A DNA stretch of 64,000 nt from Plantago major (lineage: Eukaryota; Streptophyta; Magnoliopsida; Lamiales; Plantaginaceae), in the NCBI GenBank assembly GCA_026545765.1, contig CM048842.1, forward strand, positions 16,704,667-16,768,666, in the 5' to 3' direction. Shown piece by piece: positions 23,350 through 34,432 of this stretch. Each line of letters opens with the position of its first letter. The stretch's first letter is position 1. The notes beneath the pieces were generated by a model that was given only the letters and a program-made list of their open reading frames with translations, had not been told where the DNA came from and made no database searches. Position numbers and translations under genes: made by a program.

Positions 23350-26300
23350 TAAAATATGTTACGTATATCTGAGTTGCATCCATCTTATCTTCCGATGCAA
23401 TATCCACTTTTATTTCCATATGGTGAAGATGGATACCACACTGAGATTCTGACAAATCTAAAAGAGTCAGACATATGTTAACGATTAAGGATTTCCTTTC
23501 ATATAGGATATTTGATCGTGAAATGGAACCTCAGACTATACTAAGGAGTCGAAAATTGTTCCAACAATTTCTGGTCGATGGCTATATGATGATGGAGGCC
23601 CAACGACTTTTGCTTATCATAAGGAACCAAAAAAAATTACGATCTGATAACTATAGGTCACTTGAAGATGCAATTCACAGAGGTACAGTTGAGGCAGACG
23701 GTTCTATTGGAACAATGGAAAAACGTATACTTCTGCCATCTTCTTTCGTTGGAGGTCCAAGGTACATGGTACAGAACTTCCCGGACACTATGGCTATATG
23801 TAAAAGTATATGTTATCCTGAGTTGTTCATCACATTTACATGTAATCCAAAGTGGCCTGAGATTGAGTCTAAGGGATTGCGAGCTGAAGACCGGCCCGAC
23901 ATATTAAGTCATGTCTTCAAAATGAAATTGGATCAATTGGTCAAAGATTTGAAGACGGAGAATATTTTTGGAAAGGCAATTGGAGGTATCTATAACTATC
24001 GCATTTTCCAGATGTTTACTTACTTATTTATAATTTTCACTAAAAAAACTTCTCATTGTTATATTATGCAGTTGTCTACACCATTGAGTTCCAGAAGCGT
24101 GGTCTACCACATGCACATATACTCCTATGGATTGATAGAAGTGATAGGAATATGACTGCCAGTGATATTGATGATTTTATAAGTGCTGAAATTTCTGACA
24201 AAGATCTAAATCCAGAATTATATAATGCCGTTTTCGAGTATATGGTGCATGGTCCTTGCAGACCATTGAATCCTACGATGGAAAGAAATGTTCGAAAAAG
24301 TTTCCAAAGTCATTTAATGATCGGACAATTTTTGATGGTAATGGATATCCAGTTTATAGGAGGCGAGACGCTGGTGCCACTATTGATAAGAATGGTGTTA
24401 CAATTGACAACATGTACAAAATCATAAAAATAATTACTTAATTATTACTTTTTTGTATTAATTTTTTATATTAACATTTTATATATTTATGTCATGTCAG
24501 GTACATAGTTCCCTATAATCCTTATCTGCTTATGAAGTACCAGGCGCACATTAATGTTGAGTGGTGTAACAAGACAAATTCAATCAAGTACCTCTTCAAG
24601 TACGTTAACAAGGGTGTGGATCGGATTGGTGCTAAGATAACTGTTGATAATGTAGTTATGGATCACATTGATTGTCGTTACATATCAACATGTGAGGCGG
24701 TTTGGCGTATAATGGGATATGATATACACTACAGAGACCCGATTGTTGAGCGTTTATCATTTCACATGGATGGCAAACACAATATGGTCTTTAAGGATGG
24801 TGACGTGATTGAGGAACTTATTGAGAGAACCAATACCGTTGCAGAAACAAAATTTATAAAGTGGATGGAATACAACAGAGATCACCCGGAGGCACGAATT
24901 TGTTATATGCTGAGTTTCCTAGGCATTATGTTTGGGATCAAGGCAGGAAGGAATGGAAGCCCAGGAAGCAATTCAATGGTAAAGTTGGTAGGATATATCA
25001 TGTTCCAATAAGAACAGGTCTGGCATATTTTCTTAGGATCATGTTGAATCACATTAGAGGTGCTACATGATTTGAAGATTTGAGAACCATTGATGGAGTT
25101 GTTTATCAGACATATCGTGAGGCATGTTATGCGTTGGGGCTTCTTGATGATGATAATGAATATATAGATGCTATCAAGGAAGCCAGTTTTTGGGGATCCG
25201 GCCGATTTTTGAGGCATCTGTTCTCTATTCTTATTCAATCCGAAAGCATGTATGGGACAGTACGTGGGAGCTTTTATCTGATGATCTTCAATACATCATG
25301 CGAAGGAAACTTAATAATCCAAGTGAGCTACTAAAACTTATATTCTACATTAGTTGTATTAATATATTTTATATTTTATGTTACACTTTTCTTTCCATTA
25401 ATAAAGATTAATTTTAAAAACAGATCTTGAGCTCACCAAGGAACAGTTGTTCAATTTCACCCTTCTTGAGATCGAACAAATGCTGTCTCGAAATGGATTT
25501 AGTCTTACTCAAGTTGAATGTATGCCAAGACAAAATGAAGTCGTTGTAGAAGATGGTCAGAATAATCTTATTCTAGAAGATATGTCCTATGATGTTGCTG
25601 AAATGTTGGAAGAACATAACCGTCTTTATCCATGTTTGACTGAAGAGCAAAGAGATGTATACAATACTATTATGGATGCTATATCATCTGGATCTGGTGG
25701 TGTTTTCTTTTTGTATGGATATGGTGGTACTGGAAAAACATTCTTATGGAAGACACTATGTTCTGCACTGAGAGGTAGAGGCGATATTGTTCTACCAGTC
25801 GTATCGAGTGGTATTGCGTCTTTATTGTTGCCTGGAGGTCGTACTGCACACTCTAGATTTAGCATTCCTTTGAATGTCGATTTAGACGACCATGTAGCGT
25901 GTTTGTCCCTGGATCTGATCTTACTGGATTATTGAAGAAGACAAAGCTGATTATATGGGATGAAGCACCGATGACAAACAAGTTTTGTTTTGAGGCATTG
26001 GATCGTAGTCTACGAGACATTATGAGGAATAACAACGGTGAGCCTTCGGACCAGCTTTTCGGAGGATTGGTTGTAGTATTTGTAGGCGATTTTAGACAAA
26101 TATTGCCTGTCATTTCTAAAGGAAGTAGGCAAGACATAGTTCATCACTCTCTCACATCATCTAGAGACATGTGGAGTAGTTGCCGTGTACTTAAGCTCAC
26201 CAAGAACATGCGTCTTCAGGTTGAATTAAAAATTTATGTATTTATAAGTCAAATATTATTTGTCATATTAAAATATTTCTAACCTGTTATCCTTTTATGT

Positions 26301-27183
26301 CTTCTAACAGTCAGGCAACTCACTAGCCGAGGTTCGGGGTATAAAGGAGTTCGCAGACTGGTTGTTGCAGGTTAGTGACGGTGAAGTCGGTGATATAAAT
26401 GATGGTGAGGTGGAATTCAAATTGCCTAATGATATACTCATTCATGATGTTTCCGATCCATTAGATGCTATTGTCAAATCCACCTATCCTTCAATATTAG
26501 ACCACATGGGAGATGGCCGTTACTTTCAAGATAGGGCAATTCTTGCTCCAATCAATGAGATTGTCCAGGAAGTGAATGACTATGTCATGTCTCTACTGCC
26601 TGGAGATGCCACCGAGTTCATGAGCTCAGATAGCATATGTCCTGATGAAGATGACATTGTTAATAGAGAAGATGTCTATTCGGTCGAGTTCCTTAACACT
26701 ATTAAGACGTCAGGTATACCGAACCATCTCATTCGATTGAAAGTTGGGTGTCCTATTATGCTACTTAGGAACATAGACCAGTCAACCGAATTGTGTAATG
26801 GCACGAGGTTAATTGTTACTGCCATTGGAAAGCATGTGCTAGAAGCTAAGATGATGCATGGCAAGAACGCTGGACACAAGGTATTTATTCCTCGAATGGT
26901 GCTCACACCTTCTGATCTTACTAAGTTTCCTATCAGATTCCAGCCCAGACAATTCCCTATCTCTGTTTGTTATGCTATGACAATCAACAAGAGTCAAGGA
27001 CAGTCTTTAGCTCATGTTGGTCTATATTTACCAAAACCAGTTTTCAGCCACAAACAGTTATATGTTGCATTCTCAAGAGTCACTAACAAAAAAGGACTCA
27101 AGGTGTTGGTTTTGGATGAAGAGGGAAAGCCTACTGATAAGACGATAAACGTCGTTTACAAGGAGATCTTTAGAAATCTTTGA
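23350..27183 (+). pseudogene. Helitron Rep-helicase (HUH nuclease plus PIF1 helicase)
   Basis: Nicks and unwinds DNA for rolling-circle transposition. It begins within ELHPSYLPMQYPLLFPYGEDG. The Rep part includes FITFTCNPKWPEI and the HUH motif PHAH (24107-24118, in EFQKRGLPHAHILL). It also has the two-tyrosine motif YLFKY followed by NKGVDR (24589-24624). The helicase part has Walker A GYGGTGKT (25717-25740), Walker B LIIWDEAPM (about 25947-25973), TINKSQGQS and YVAFSRV, ending at 27183. GT-AG introns fit at 23986-24071, 24414-24500, 25323-25423 and 26220-26310. Damage: frame shifts near 24270, 24897, 25200 and 25895, and an in-frame stop near 25069. Catalytic motifs survive but the gene as a whole is broken. 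Confidence 0.88.
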
Positions 27184-27422
27184 GGTATATGATTTGCTTT
27201 AAATTTTAATAATTCATGTAGAATTAATTATGAATATACTTACTCATAATTACATTTGTAATTCTTATAAACAGGTCAGCAGATTTGGATTGGATATGAA
27301 AATACTATGGCGTGTTAAATTTTGTTTCTATCACCTGTACCAATCCTAAGACTTGATATTGTATTTTGAATTAATTGTATTTTGATATTTCCTTTTCTTG
27401 ACTTATATTTGAAGCAAACCAT

Positions 27423-27451
27423 CCCGTGGCGTTGCCACGGGTTAGTACTAG
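27423..27451 (+). other. Helitron 2 3' terminus: hairpin and CTAG
   Basis: CCCGTGGC (27423-27430), loop GTT, GCCACGGG (27434-27441) form a perfect 8-bp stem. Six bases later comes CTAG (27448-27451), then T. Confidence 0.93.
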
Positions 27452-27580
27452 TAAAGTGTGAAAGAGAGTGATTCAAATTTAATAAGTGAAGATAGCCGGT
27501 TTTCAATAAACGTTAGATTTAAAAAGAACTCCTAAAATGACAAAAAACAAACCTTTAAAAAGAATGGAGGGAGTATATAT
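27452..27580. mobile_element. Truncated Stowaway-like MITE end
   Basis: The right part ends aatggagggagtata (27563-27577), a typical Stowaway end with TA. No matching left end is found, perhaps because Helitron 2 lies immediately upstream. Confidence 0.45.
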
Positions 27581-27748
27581 TTGTAAATAAATTTACTTAT
27601 TTTACCACATTTTCATGGCTTATCATTTATTCAGTTTTTTTTCACATAAAACTAAGTACCAATCCTAATGTATCTTCGGGGCAGAGGAATACTATCGTGG
27701 TCTTTAGTAAGCAGTGCTAAAACTTTCAATAGTTAAAGAGCAACTTTC

Positions 27749-27927
27749 GCGAGATACCGTCTCTCGTATAAACCATACCAAACATCACATTTTCAATTAC
27801 AAACATCACATGTTTAGAAATGCAGGTATCACACTTGTAATGCAAGTTTATCATACTATGCTAAACACACGGTGTTTGTATTAAATATGTGATGTTGACC
27901 GGGTCTCTCTGAAAGACAATCTCTCAC
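27749..27927. mobile_element. MITE-like inverted repeat
   Basis: The left arm carries gagataccgtctctcg and then aacatcacatttt. The right arm carries, inverted, gagagattgtctttc and aacatcacatatt. The arms are imperfect and enclose about 100 bp of AT-rich DNA. No clean target duplication is visible. It lies about 0.7 kb upstream of the protease gene. Confidence 0.45.
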
Positions 27928-28590
27928 AAAAGTCTGTAATAGTTAAATCGTTATTGAGGTTATATATTTTTAATAAATATCTTAAAAACTCATTTTCAAT
28001 TCTACTACTTGATATATAGTTTTCGTGTGTGTTTCATTTACATTTAATTTTCCTTCGATTCTTAAAATGAACGGACCTAAATTAGAAAGCGACTTATGTA
28101 CAAGTGCACACAAAATCGTAAAATAAAGTCCGACCCAAACCCATTTAATGTACTTATTGAAATATTTGCCCCCTAATAAGTAATTACTTATTTCATATAC
28201 ATATAGAAGTAGAAAATTCCCCCTGAAATTATTAATTCGAGTGGATTTCATCTTTTAAACTTGTATGGGCCTTTAAATATATGATTAAATTTTTTCTATT
28301 TTATAAATACCCATAGGATTTTAAATGGATTGGGTTCTATAAAAAATCCTACCTTTACTGGTTGACATTCTCTTTATACCAAATTTACATTTTTGCGTGT
28401 ACTGGGAAAAAAAATTAATTCTTAATTGCCTATATTAGCAAACTACTATTTGCTACTTTCTTGATGCATTTAAACAATTAATCCATTTTACAAAAATGTA
28501 GGATTTTCAATAATGGATTTAAAAGCCTTGTGAATGAATGTCTTTAAACTTGTTCCATATGTGAATTCAAAATCGCAAAAAAAAATTAAG

Positions 28591-28598
28591 TATAAATA
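28591..28598 (+). promoter_or_regulatory. TATA box of the aspartic protease gene
   Basis: TATAAATA lies 53 bp upstream of the start codon at 28651, a suitable spacing for a short 5' leader. It is the best TATA match in the 300 bp upstream. Confidence 0.7.
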
Positions 28599-28650
28599 TG
28601 TCAGCATAGCTACTACCATATACCAAGTACAAGAACAAACAAATTAACCA

Positions 28651-29934
28651 ATGGCAACGATAATGAAACTCGCAATTTCTTGTATAGCATTGTTGCTTTC
28701 CATCTCTTTCCAAGAGACTGAAGCATCAGGGTTTAGTGTCGATCTCATTCACAGAGACTCTTTACAATCTCCATCCATGTTATCCACATCAACACGAGTA
28801 GCTAACGCGTTGCTCCGTTCCTTCAACCGCAACAACGCCGTGTCACAGACATACGATGCTGGATCACGACCAATCTCAGACGACATCTATTCAGACAAGG
28901 GAGAGTACCTTTTAAAGTTCTCTGTTGGAACGCCACCTGTTGAAACGTTGGCGATCGCTGATACAGGTAGTGATCTAATCTGGATTCAATGCAAGCCATG
29001 TATCAATTGCTTTCCACAAAAAGCACCAATCTTTGAGCCGAATCGCTCTTCCACATATGAAAGAGTGCCTTGCGACACAGACGAGTGTCGTAATGTTCCA
29101 TCGACTTGTGACGAATCTCACAATTGTGGCTATGAGATTTCATACGGTGACAAATCCATTACCAGCGGTGAGTTGGCAAAGGAAACAGTCACGTTAGGCA
29201 ACACTACGATCACTAATATCACAATAGGGTGTGGGCACTTAGATAAGGGCACGTTCGGTAATGATTCATCCGGGATTGTCGGCCTTGGTGGTGGAGAAGT
29301 ATCGCTAATAAGACAATTAGGACAGTCGATCCATGGAAAATTTTCTTATTGCCTGATACCTTATAGTGAGGAAGCCAAAGCTAGTAAAATGAATTTTGGT
29401 GACAAGGCTGTGGTTTCTGGTGAGGGCGTGGTGACTACACCTATAGCCGTATCTCATCCTAGCACATTCTACTCCTTGACACTTGAAGGCATCACTGTTG
29501 GGAAAAAACGCCTGGAATTGTCTGAAGATTACTCGATTGATTTCCAACCAAATCAAGAGGGGAACATCATCATAGACTCTGGAACAACGCTGACATTTCT
29601 ACCTGTAGATCTCTACAACCAGGTTCTCTTAGAGGTGAAAAACCAAGTGCAGATGTCTCAAGTATCCGATTCGCTTAAGACACTGGAATTGTGCTACCTC
29701 ACGACTGAAGTCAAGGATGTCCCGGAGATGATAATTCACTTCAAAGGGGCTGATGTGAAACTGTCTCCTGTCAACACTTTTGTCATGACTGGTCCGATGT
29801 CTCTCTGCCTTGCATTTGCACCAGCCTCTTCTGTGGCTATTTATGGTAATCTGGCACAAATAAATTTCTTGGTTGGCTATGATTTGGAAAACAAGACAGT
29901 TTCATTTAAGCCAATGGACTGTACCAATGAGTAA
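28651..29934 (+). CDS. CDR1-like aspartic protease (pepsin family A1, nepenthesin-type)
   Basis: A 427-residue protein from one uninterrupted exon, as is usual for CDR1-like genes. Residues 1-25 form a signal peptide (hydrophobic run ISCIALLLSISF), so the product should be secreted to the apoplast. A short propeptide includes the subgroup mark FSVDLIHRDS. The two catalytic motifs are DTGS (residues 104-107) and DSGT (309-312). Between the first motif and about residue 160 lies the Cys-rich nepenthesin insert. Several N-glycosylation sites are seen (NRSS, NTTI, NITI, NDSS, NKTV). The C-terminal FLVGYDLENKTVSFKPMDC is typical. Arabidopsis CDR1 releases a signal in salicylate-linked defence, but a defence role here is inference. 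Start choice: the first ATG after the TATA box, leading directly into the signal peptide. All key residues are present and the gene looks functional. It stands alone among mobile elements. Confidence 0.95.
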   Translation: MATIMKLAISCIALLLSISFQETEASGFSVDLIHRDSLQSPSMLSTSTRVANALLRSFNRNNAVSQTYDAGSRPISDDIYSDKGEYLLKFSVGTPPVETLAIADTGSDLIWIQCKPCINCFPQKAPIFEPNRSSTYERVPCDTDECRNVPSTCDESHNCGYEISYGDKSITSGELAKETVTLGNTTITNITIGCGHLDKGTFGNDSSGIVGLGGGEVSLIRQLGQSIHGKFSYCLIPYSEEAKASKMNFGDKAVVSGEGVVTTPIAVSHPSTFYSLTLEGITVGKKRLELSEDYSIDFQPNQEGNIIIDSGTTLTFLPVDLYNQVLLEVKNQVQMSQVSDSLKTLELCYLTTEVKDVPEMIIHFKGADVKLSPVNTFVMTGPMSLCLAFAPASSVAIYGNLAQINFLVGYDLENKTVSFKPMDCTNE

Positions 29935-30219
29935 GATGGAGATATTGAGTAAATGGTTGGGGTTCATTTGCAAATGAAATTACATTTCAAACTGTGATTC
30001 ATATTATCAATTGAGTAACATATATAGTCCCTTTAATTGTTTCTTTAGTGTTTTTATGTGCCGAGAGAATTCAAAAAAACACTATAAAAATGTGTATTAT
30101 TTACAACTATTATGTTTGTTTCCGTACAAGCATGACAAAATTTTTGTGTGCCTGTGGGCGGCTGAAGAAGCAGGCACCGTCAACTGCATCAAATGTATTA
30201 AGTGATGTTAACCACTATG
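29935..30219. other. 3' flank of the protease gene
   Basis: AT-rich sequence that probably includes the 3' untranslated region. A 64-codon frame at 30011-30205 has no motif. The next element begins at 30228. Confidence 0.4.
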
Positions 30220-31065
30220 GTTGAGAACAGTGTATGAAAAACCAGATCGGGTGTAGAACCGGATATGCTACAAAATACTGGTTCAATCGGTTTAACCGGT
30301 CAAACCACTTATTGATCCGGTATGACGTCTTATACATGTGTTTGTTAATAAGTATAATTAATATGGGTCCGTAAAACCCCGACTTTTCATTTAATCCTTA
30401 TGTTTTATTTTCCCGTAATTAATTACTAACTAGTTAAGGGATTAGACTCCTTTCTTTCCTGGGTTGTTTTCCTTTTCTGTTTTGACTCCTGCTTCTACTT
30501 GCTTTCTGTTTTGTTCCTTCTTTCTAGTTAGATTAATACGCTTCACAGCTCTTCTCTTCGCTCATAACTCTCCAACACCTTCTACCCTAAATCTCTCATC
30601 CAAAAAAATCTGATTCGTTCAACATCAACGTGTTTTCTTCTTCGTTCATCAGCAATTCCTTTCCGTTTCGATTCTGTTCGGTAAGTTCTTCAACTCAACT
30701 TCTGATTTCCTTGTTCCTATCTCTCGTTCTAACTCAAGAAACGTAACTCTTGCCTTCTGCGTAGAGCCAGTTACGAAGGAGAGGAACTTTAGATTCGTTT
30801 CATTCGCGTTCTAACTTACTTTCGTTTGCCTTTCGGTAAGCACCAAATCTTCGTTTTCCTTCTAGTAACTTTGTTGGGAGGGGTTTGTTTGGTGTGTTCT
30901 TCGTGTTCCTTGTTAATTCGAGTCATTATTTCTGCTTATTTTCTCTTATTGTGTTTGTGAATCCATGCTCTGTTTTTCTTGTGGGCATGCTCTGTTTTTC
31001 TTCTACTTCCCAGTTACAGAATCGGTTAAGTATGTGTAACACGTTTTTAAATAACAAGAATAGTG

Positions 31066-31150
31066 TTTAGTCGAGTGGTCTGCTTGTGGCTGTTTTGTTT
31101 GCTAGAGGTCGTGTGTTCGAACATTCTGTGTGCGTCTATTTTGCCTTTTC
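31066..31150 (+). repeat. tRNA-like (SINE-type) promoter head 1
   Basis: An A-box-like tagtcgagtgg and a B-box-like tgttcgaacat lie about 45 bp apart, the spacing of a tRNA-derived pol III promoter. No cloverleaf tRNA can be drawn. It may be a SINE relic within the LTR. Confidence 0.35.
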
Positions 31151-31211
31151 TGCCTTCTGCGTTCAGTAGTATCCATTAAAGCTTTTCTTGTGCAAATTTT
31201 TAACAACATAT

Positions 31212-31280
31212 CAGGTTCCTGAGTGGTAAGATGGTTACATTTTTGTTTTGTAGAGGTCTTTGGATCGATTCCTCCCAGCC
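31212..31280 (+). repeat. tRNA-like (SINE-type) promoter head 2
   Basis: cctgagtggtaagatgg (A-box-like) is followed about 40 bp later by ggatcgattcctccc (B-box-like). It lies 150 bp after the first such head. Confidence 0.35.
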
Positions 31281-32689
31281 CCATTATTATGTTCCAAATT
31301 TTATTTTTATTGTTGTTTGTGACAAAAAATGCTTCAATCGTTATGTATTTATGTGCTTAGTTATTTCTCGTGTTTTATGATTGATTCTTGGGGTTAAAGG
31401 GTATCGTTAAGTTGTATTTGTGTAAATGTTAAGTAGTGTTATATTTTATCAGGATTTGCGGGTTTTGAGATTTGTCGAGAAACTTTCTAAGGTGAGTGTT
31501 CTTAAAACCAATTCCGAAAACCAAGGAAGTACATGCTTTTATTGTATATATACGTACTGCATCAAAGTAATTTCCAACTCATTCTATTTCAAAAAAATTG
31601 CATCGAAGCAACTGTCAAATGCTTCCGCTAAAACATGATTTCTGCATGAAAGATTGATTTTGATATCTATATGTATATATTGATTTGCTTAACGACCGAT
31701 ATGTGCGCAAAATGTGGTGGAGGTTTCTGAGTGGGTAGACTTGGGCAGTTGTGTCTGTCGAGTTATTCATGAGGTTCCTTTGCTTACTTCCCCTTGTTGG
31801 TAAGTCGCCGAGGTCTTGGTGGGTAGTAGTGTTTCACCCCTGTACCATGGCAGGGTAACGTCTGTGTCAGAGTCATTCTCTGTCTGGAGCGATAAGGGCT
31901 TGGATTGGGGTTATAAGGTTGACTGCATCAACGAAACGACTGATTGTACTGTTCTCATTGCATCGTTATTGATATGATTGTATATTCAGTTTTGTTATGA
32001 ATTTCCTATTGATATGTTAATTGTCACTGTCACACACGAACACCACTTGTCTCATACTCTTTTGTTTTCCTTCCTTGTAGTTTCCGGAGTTTAGTGGAGG
32101 ACCGAGTCGGGTAGACATTCAGCAACTTGAGTGAAGTGGGTTTTATAAACGGGATTATTGTAACTTTTAGCCGCTGCTTCTGAAAATAGTATCTTTTGCG
32201 AGTCAACTTTTAGATTTTAACTTCTCAAAGCTTTTAGTTTGTCTCTTTGTTATTGTTTTAACGCCCTTGTGTTTTTTAAAAATTAGTGTAATTTTCGGGG
32301 CGTTACAGGGTCTGTAATTAATATTTACGAAGTTGAACAATCACTACAAATAGTAAAAAGATTAGATTACATATAATCAAACTACAACGTAACTAATAAA
32401 TAAATTTTCTAATATGAACTTATTTTGAATTGTAATAATCCGAACTTATATTGAATTAAAAAAGAAAAAAAAATCTAAAATACAAGATCTATCATATTAA
32501 TTCATGATGGTTCAAATGTTAGAATTTCAAACATGAAAAGTTGTAACTTGTAAATGACAAATGAATGTTAAAAATATCAAGTGATTGTTCTTTTACTTGT
32601 TAGAGGATTGATATCCTTGAAAAATGTTAAAATATATCCAAGTTTGAGTTATTACTAGAATAAAACAAGAATTTGACACAAATAATTTT

Positions 32690-32755
32690 TGTCCAAGTGG
32701 TAAGTAACCAAGCTATTATTATTCTAGACTCAAGTTCAATTCCCACCACTTTCAT
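32690..32755 (+). repeat. tRNA-like (SINE-type) promoter head 3
   Basis: gtccaagtggtaag and caagttcaattccca resemble A and B boxes at tRNA spacing. It lies in the right part of the hAT element. Confidence 0.35.
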
Positions 32756-32903
32756 TTTATTCAATATTTATCAAATGAAACACAAACCCGGTTCTCAACC
32801 GGTTGACGGTTACATGCCCAAACCGGACCGCAATTCCCAAAAATTCCGGTTAGCCTGGTCTGACCGGCTGGTCCGGTCCGGTTTTTCAAACAATGGTTGA
32901 GAA

Positions 32904-33249
32904 TCAAGTGGGTGTAGGAAGAAAAACGACTTGGGGGAAAGGAATTTGTAGATTTTGTTGGAGAATTAGTTGATTGAGCAACGATTTATACGTTCTAAAG
33001 TTATAAAATGTGCAACTTAACTTTAAAGTTGAAATGTCAAGAGTACATATCTTTGAGCAAATTTTATATGTCGTCCACCCTTTGTTTTGACATGTTTTAT
33101 AGTTGATCACGTAGTGGGTTGTGCAAGCTACGTGATAATGTAATACATGGACGAAAACCAATTCTCGGTGTGAATAAAAGTTGGCTCGAACTAGTGAGGT
33201 ACAAGTTGCGAGTATACATATTCTAGAAGAAGTCTTTTGCACTTCTCCC
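32904..33249. other. No gene recognised
   Basis: A minus-strand frame fills most of this stretch but shows no domain and has ordinary spacer composition. Confidence 0.4.
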
Positions 33250-33855
33250 ATGTTATTACTTCAATTTTACCAATTAATTCTTTAATTTTCGGAATTAAAA
33301 TGAATTAATTTTGTAACTCATGATCTTGCACCTCTAATGAGGTTTTATGGTGGCTTTAGTACATGGGTTAATTTGTGACCTTTGAGGTAGCCTTTTTTTG
33401 CTATAAAAGGTGGTCTCTCCACCACTTTGGAGTAATCATTCTTCTCCTCCCCCCTCATCCATTGACATCGTCTTTCTCATTATATTAGATAGAGTTTGCA
33501 TATATATAGTAGGCATACACTTAACATCTAGAGAGTTCTAACACTTGGAAGGTTCGAAGGAACTAATTTTGTTGCTTCCAAAATTAGTTATGATTGGGCG
33601 TTATACCTTGGGAGCACATTGCTCAAGTAGGCCTGAAGCATAGAAAGGCGGACAAATTGTGCTTAAGGGGAAGTGGTCACACCATTGTCTCGTCCAGAAT
33701 TAAATCCGAATTCATAGTACTTGGTCAATGCCTTATTTCTACTAAAATATGAACGTAAGTGTTGTTAATATTGTTTTTTTATTCTTGTTGAGATTTATAA
33801 ATATGATTTATATAATACACTAATCATATTCTTATATATTTTTTTGTTGGTATGG
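33250..33855 (+). mobile_element. Possible LTR-retroelement LTR and leader
   Basis: A clear TATA box (ctataaaagg, about 33400) is followed by pyrimidine-rich and AG/GT-rich leader sequence and a GC-richer block at 33590-33730. This is the texture of a plant LTR and 5' leader. Ends, primer site and coding parts were not found. It is a fossil if it is one at all. Confidence 0.3.
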
Positions 33856-33856
33856 C

Positions 33857-34054
33857 ATGCGGAGGAAAATCAACCGGGAACAACACATTTCACATATGAA
33901 TATGAAGAATCAATATTCCGAGGTTGTTACCCCGCCCAATTCTCTAGCACCTATTGTTGAAGAAGCCGTTATTGATGAGTATTCTAATGCTATTGATGAT
34001 CTTGTTGAACCTAATGAAGCAGAGCCGGTTGGTGTCCAAACACCATGTGTTTAA
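33857..34054 (+). CDS. Short acidic reading frame, unrecognised
   Basis: A 65-codon frame begins MRRKINREQH and has an acidic C-terminal half (EEAVIDEYSNAIDDLVEPNE). The length and composition are slightly better than random, and it lies just after the LTR-like leader. I do not recognise it. It may be a captured exon or a gag scrap, or it may be noncoding. Confidence 0.25.
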   Translation: MRRKINREQHISHMNMKNQYSEVVTPPNSLAPIVEEAVIDEYSNAIDDLVEPNEAEPVGVQTPCV

Positions 34055-34311
34055 TCGACTAAATCCTTATGAGACAATTTTTTTTAATAATTAAACAGTT
34101 TATGAGACACTCACTGGAAAATGTTGAGCACTCGTTGGTAAAGTAGAGCCATAGCCTGAAAATATGCGTTGATAACTTGATACAATTCCCTCAAATAAGA
34201 TACAATATTGTTAGAAATCCAGTCATATAAGTTCTTATATAGAACGTTTTATTTATTTTCAAGTAATCAATGATTGATGCCTCCAAAGTAGAGTTTCATA
34301 TTTCCATGGAT

Positions 34312-34409
34312 ATTGCAAGATCTGGAGCGGTTATAAACAACTCAAGTGCCTGCCCAACCAATTGCAAGATCTGGAGCGGTTATAAACAACTCAAGTGCCT
34401 GCCCAACCA
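34312..34409. repeat. Perfect 49-bp tandem duplication
   Basis: 34312-34360 and 34361-34409 appear identical (attgcaagatctggagcgg ... cccaacca). Complete identity between adjacent copies points to a recent event. Confidence 0.92.
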
Positions 34410-34432
34410 ACATGATAATTGTTAGGAATATA

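Larger units (their letters stand above)
23350..27451 (+). mobile_element. Helitron 2 (minimal extent)
   Basis: Carries a Rep-helicase gene in the plus orientation and ends with a hairpin and CTAG at 27448-27451 before a T. The 5' end is not located and lies upstream of 23350, possibly soon after the end of Helitron 1 at 21193. The two Helitrons are in the same orientation, head to tail. Confidence 0.8.
30370..32307 (+). mobile_element. Solo LTR, Ty3/Gypsy (chromovirus-like), inside the hAT element
   Basis: It starts with a slightly changed TGTAACGCCCCG-type end and finishes CGGGGCGTTACA, so the ends are inverted complements. It is flanked by GGGTC on both sides (30365-30369 and 32308-32312), a 5-bp target duplication. 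It is 1.94 kb with no internal domain, hence a solo LTR. The CCCCGACTT start and GGCGTTACA end are typical of long chromovirus LTRs, but the lineage is inferred. Confidence 0.85.
30228..32895. mobile_element. Non-autonomous hAT-like element interrupted by a solo LTR
   Basis: The termini are CAGTGTATGAAAAACC on the left and the complement of CATTGTTTGAAAAACC on the right. They are flanked by the 8-bp duplication GTTGAGAA (30220-30227 and 32896-32903), the hAT hallmark. Both ends carry CCGG-rich subterminal repeats (accggtt, ccggtccgg). With the LTR at 30370-32307 and one 5-bp duplication removed, about 0.73 kb remains, with no transposase. Confidence 0.85.

Noticed and set aside
31066-31280. 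True tRNA genes
   Set aside because: The A and B boxes are weak and no cloverleaf or acceptor stem can be drawn. At most SINE heads.
33857-34054. Novel small acidic protein
   Set aside because: Kept only as a low-confidence feature. There is no homologue I recognise and no clear promoter or splice context of its own.
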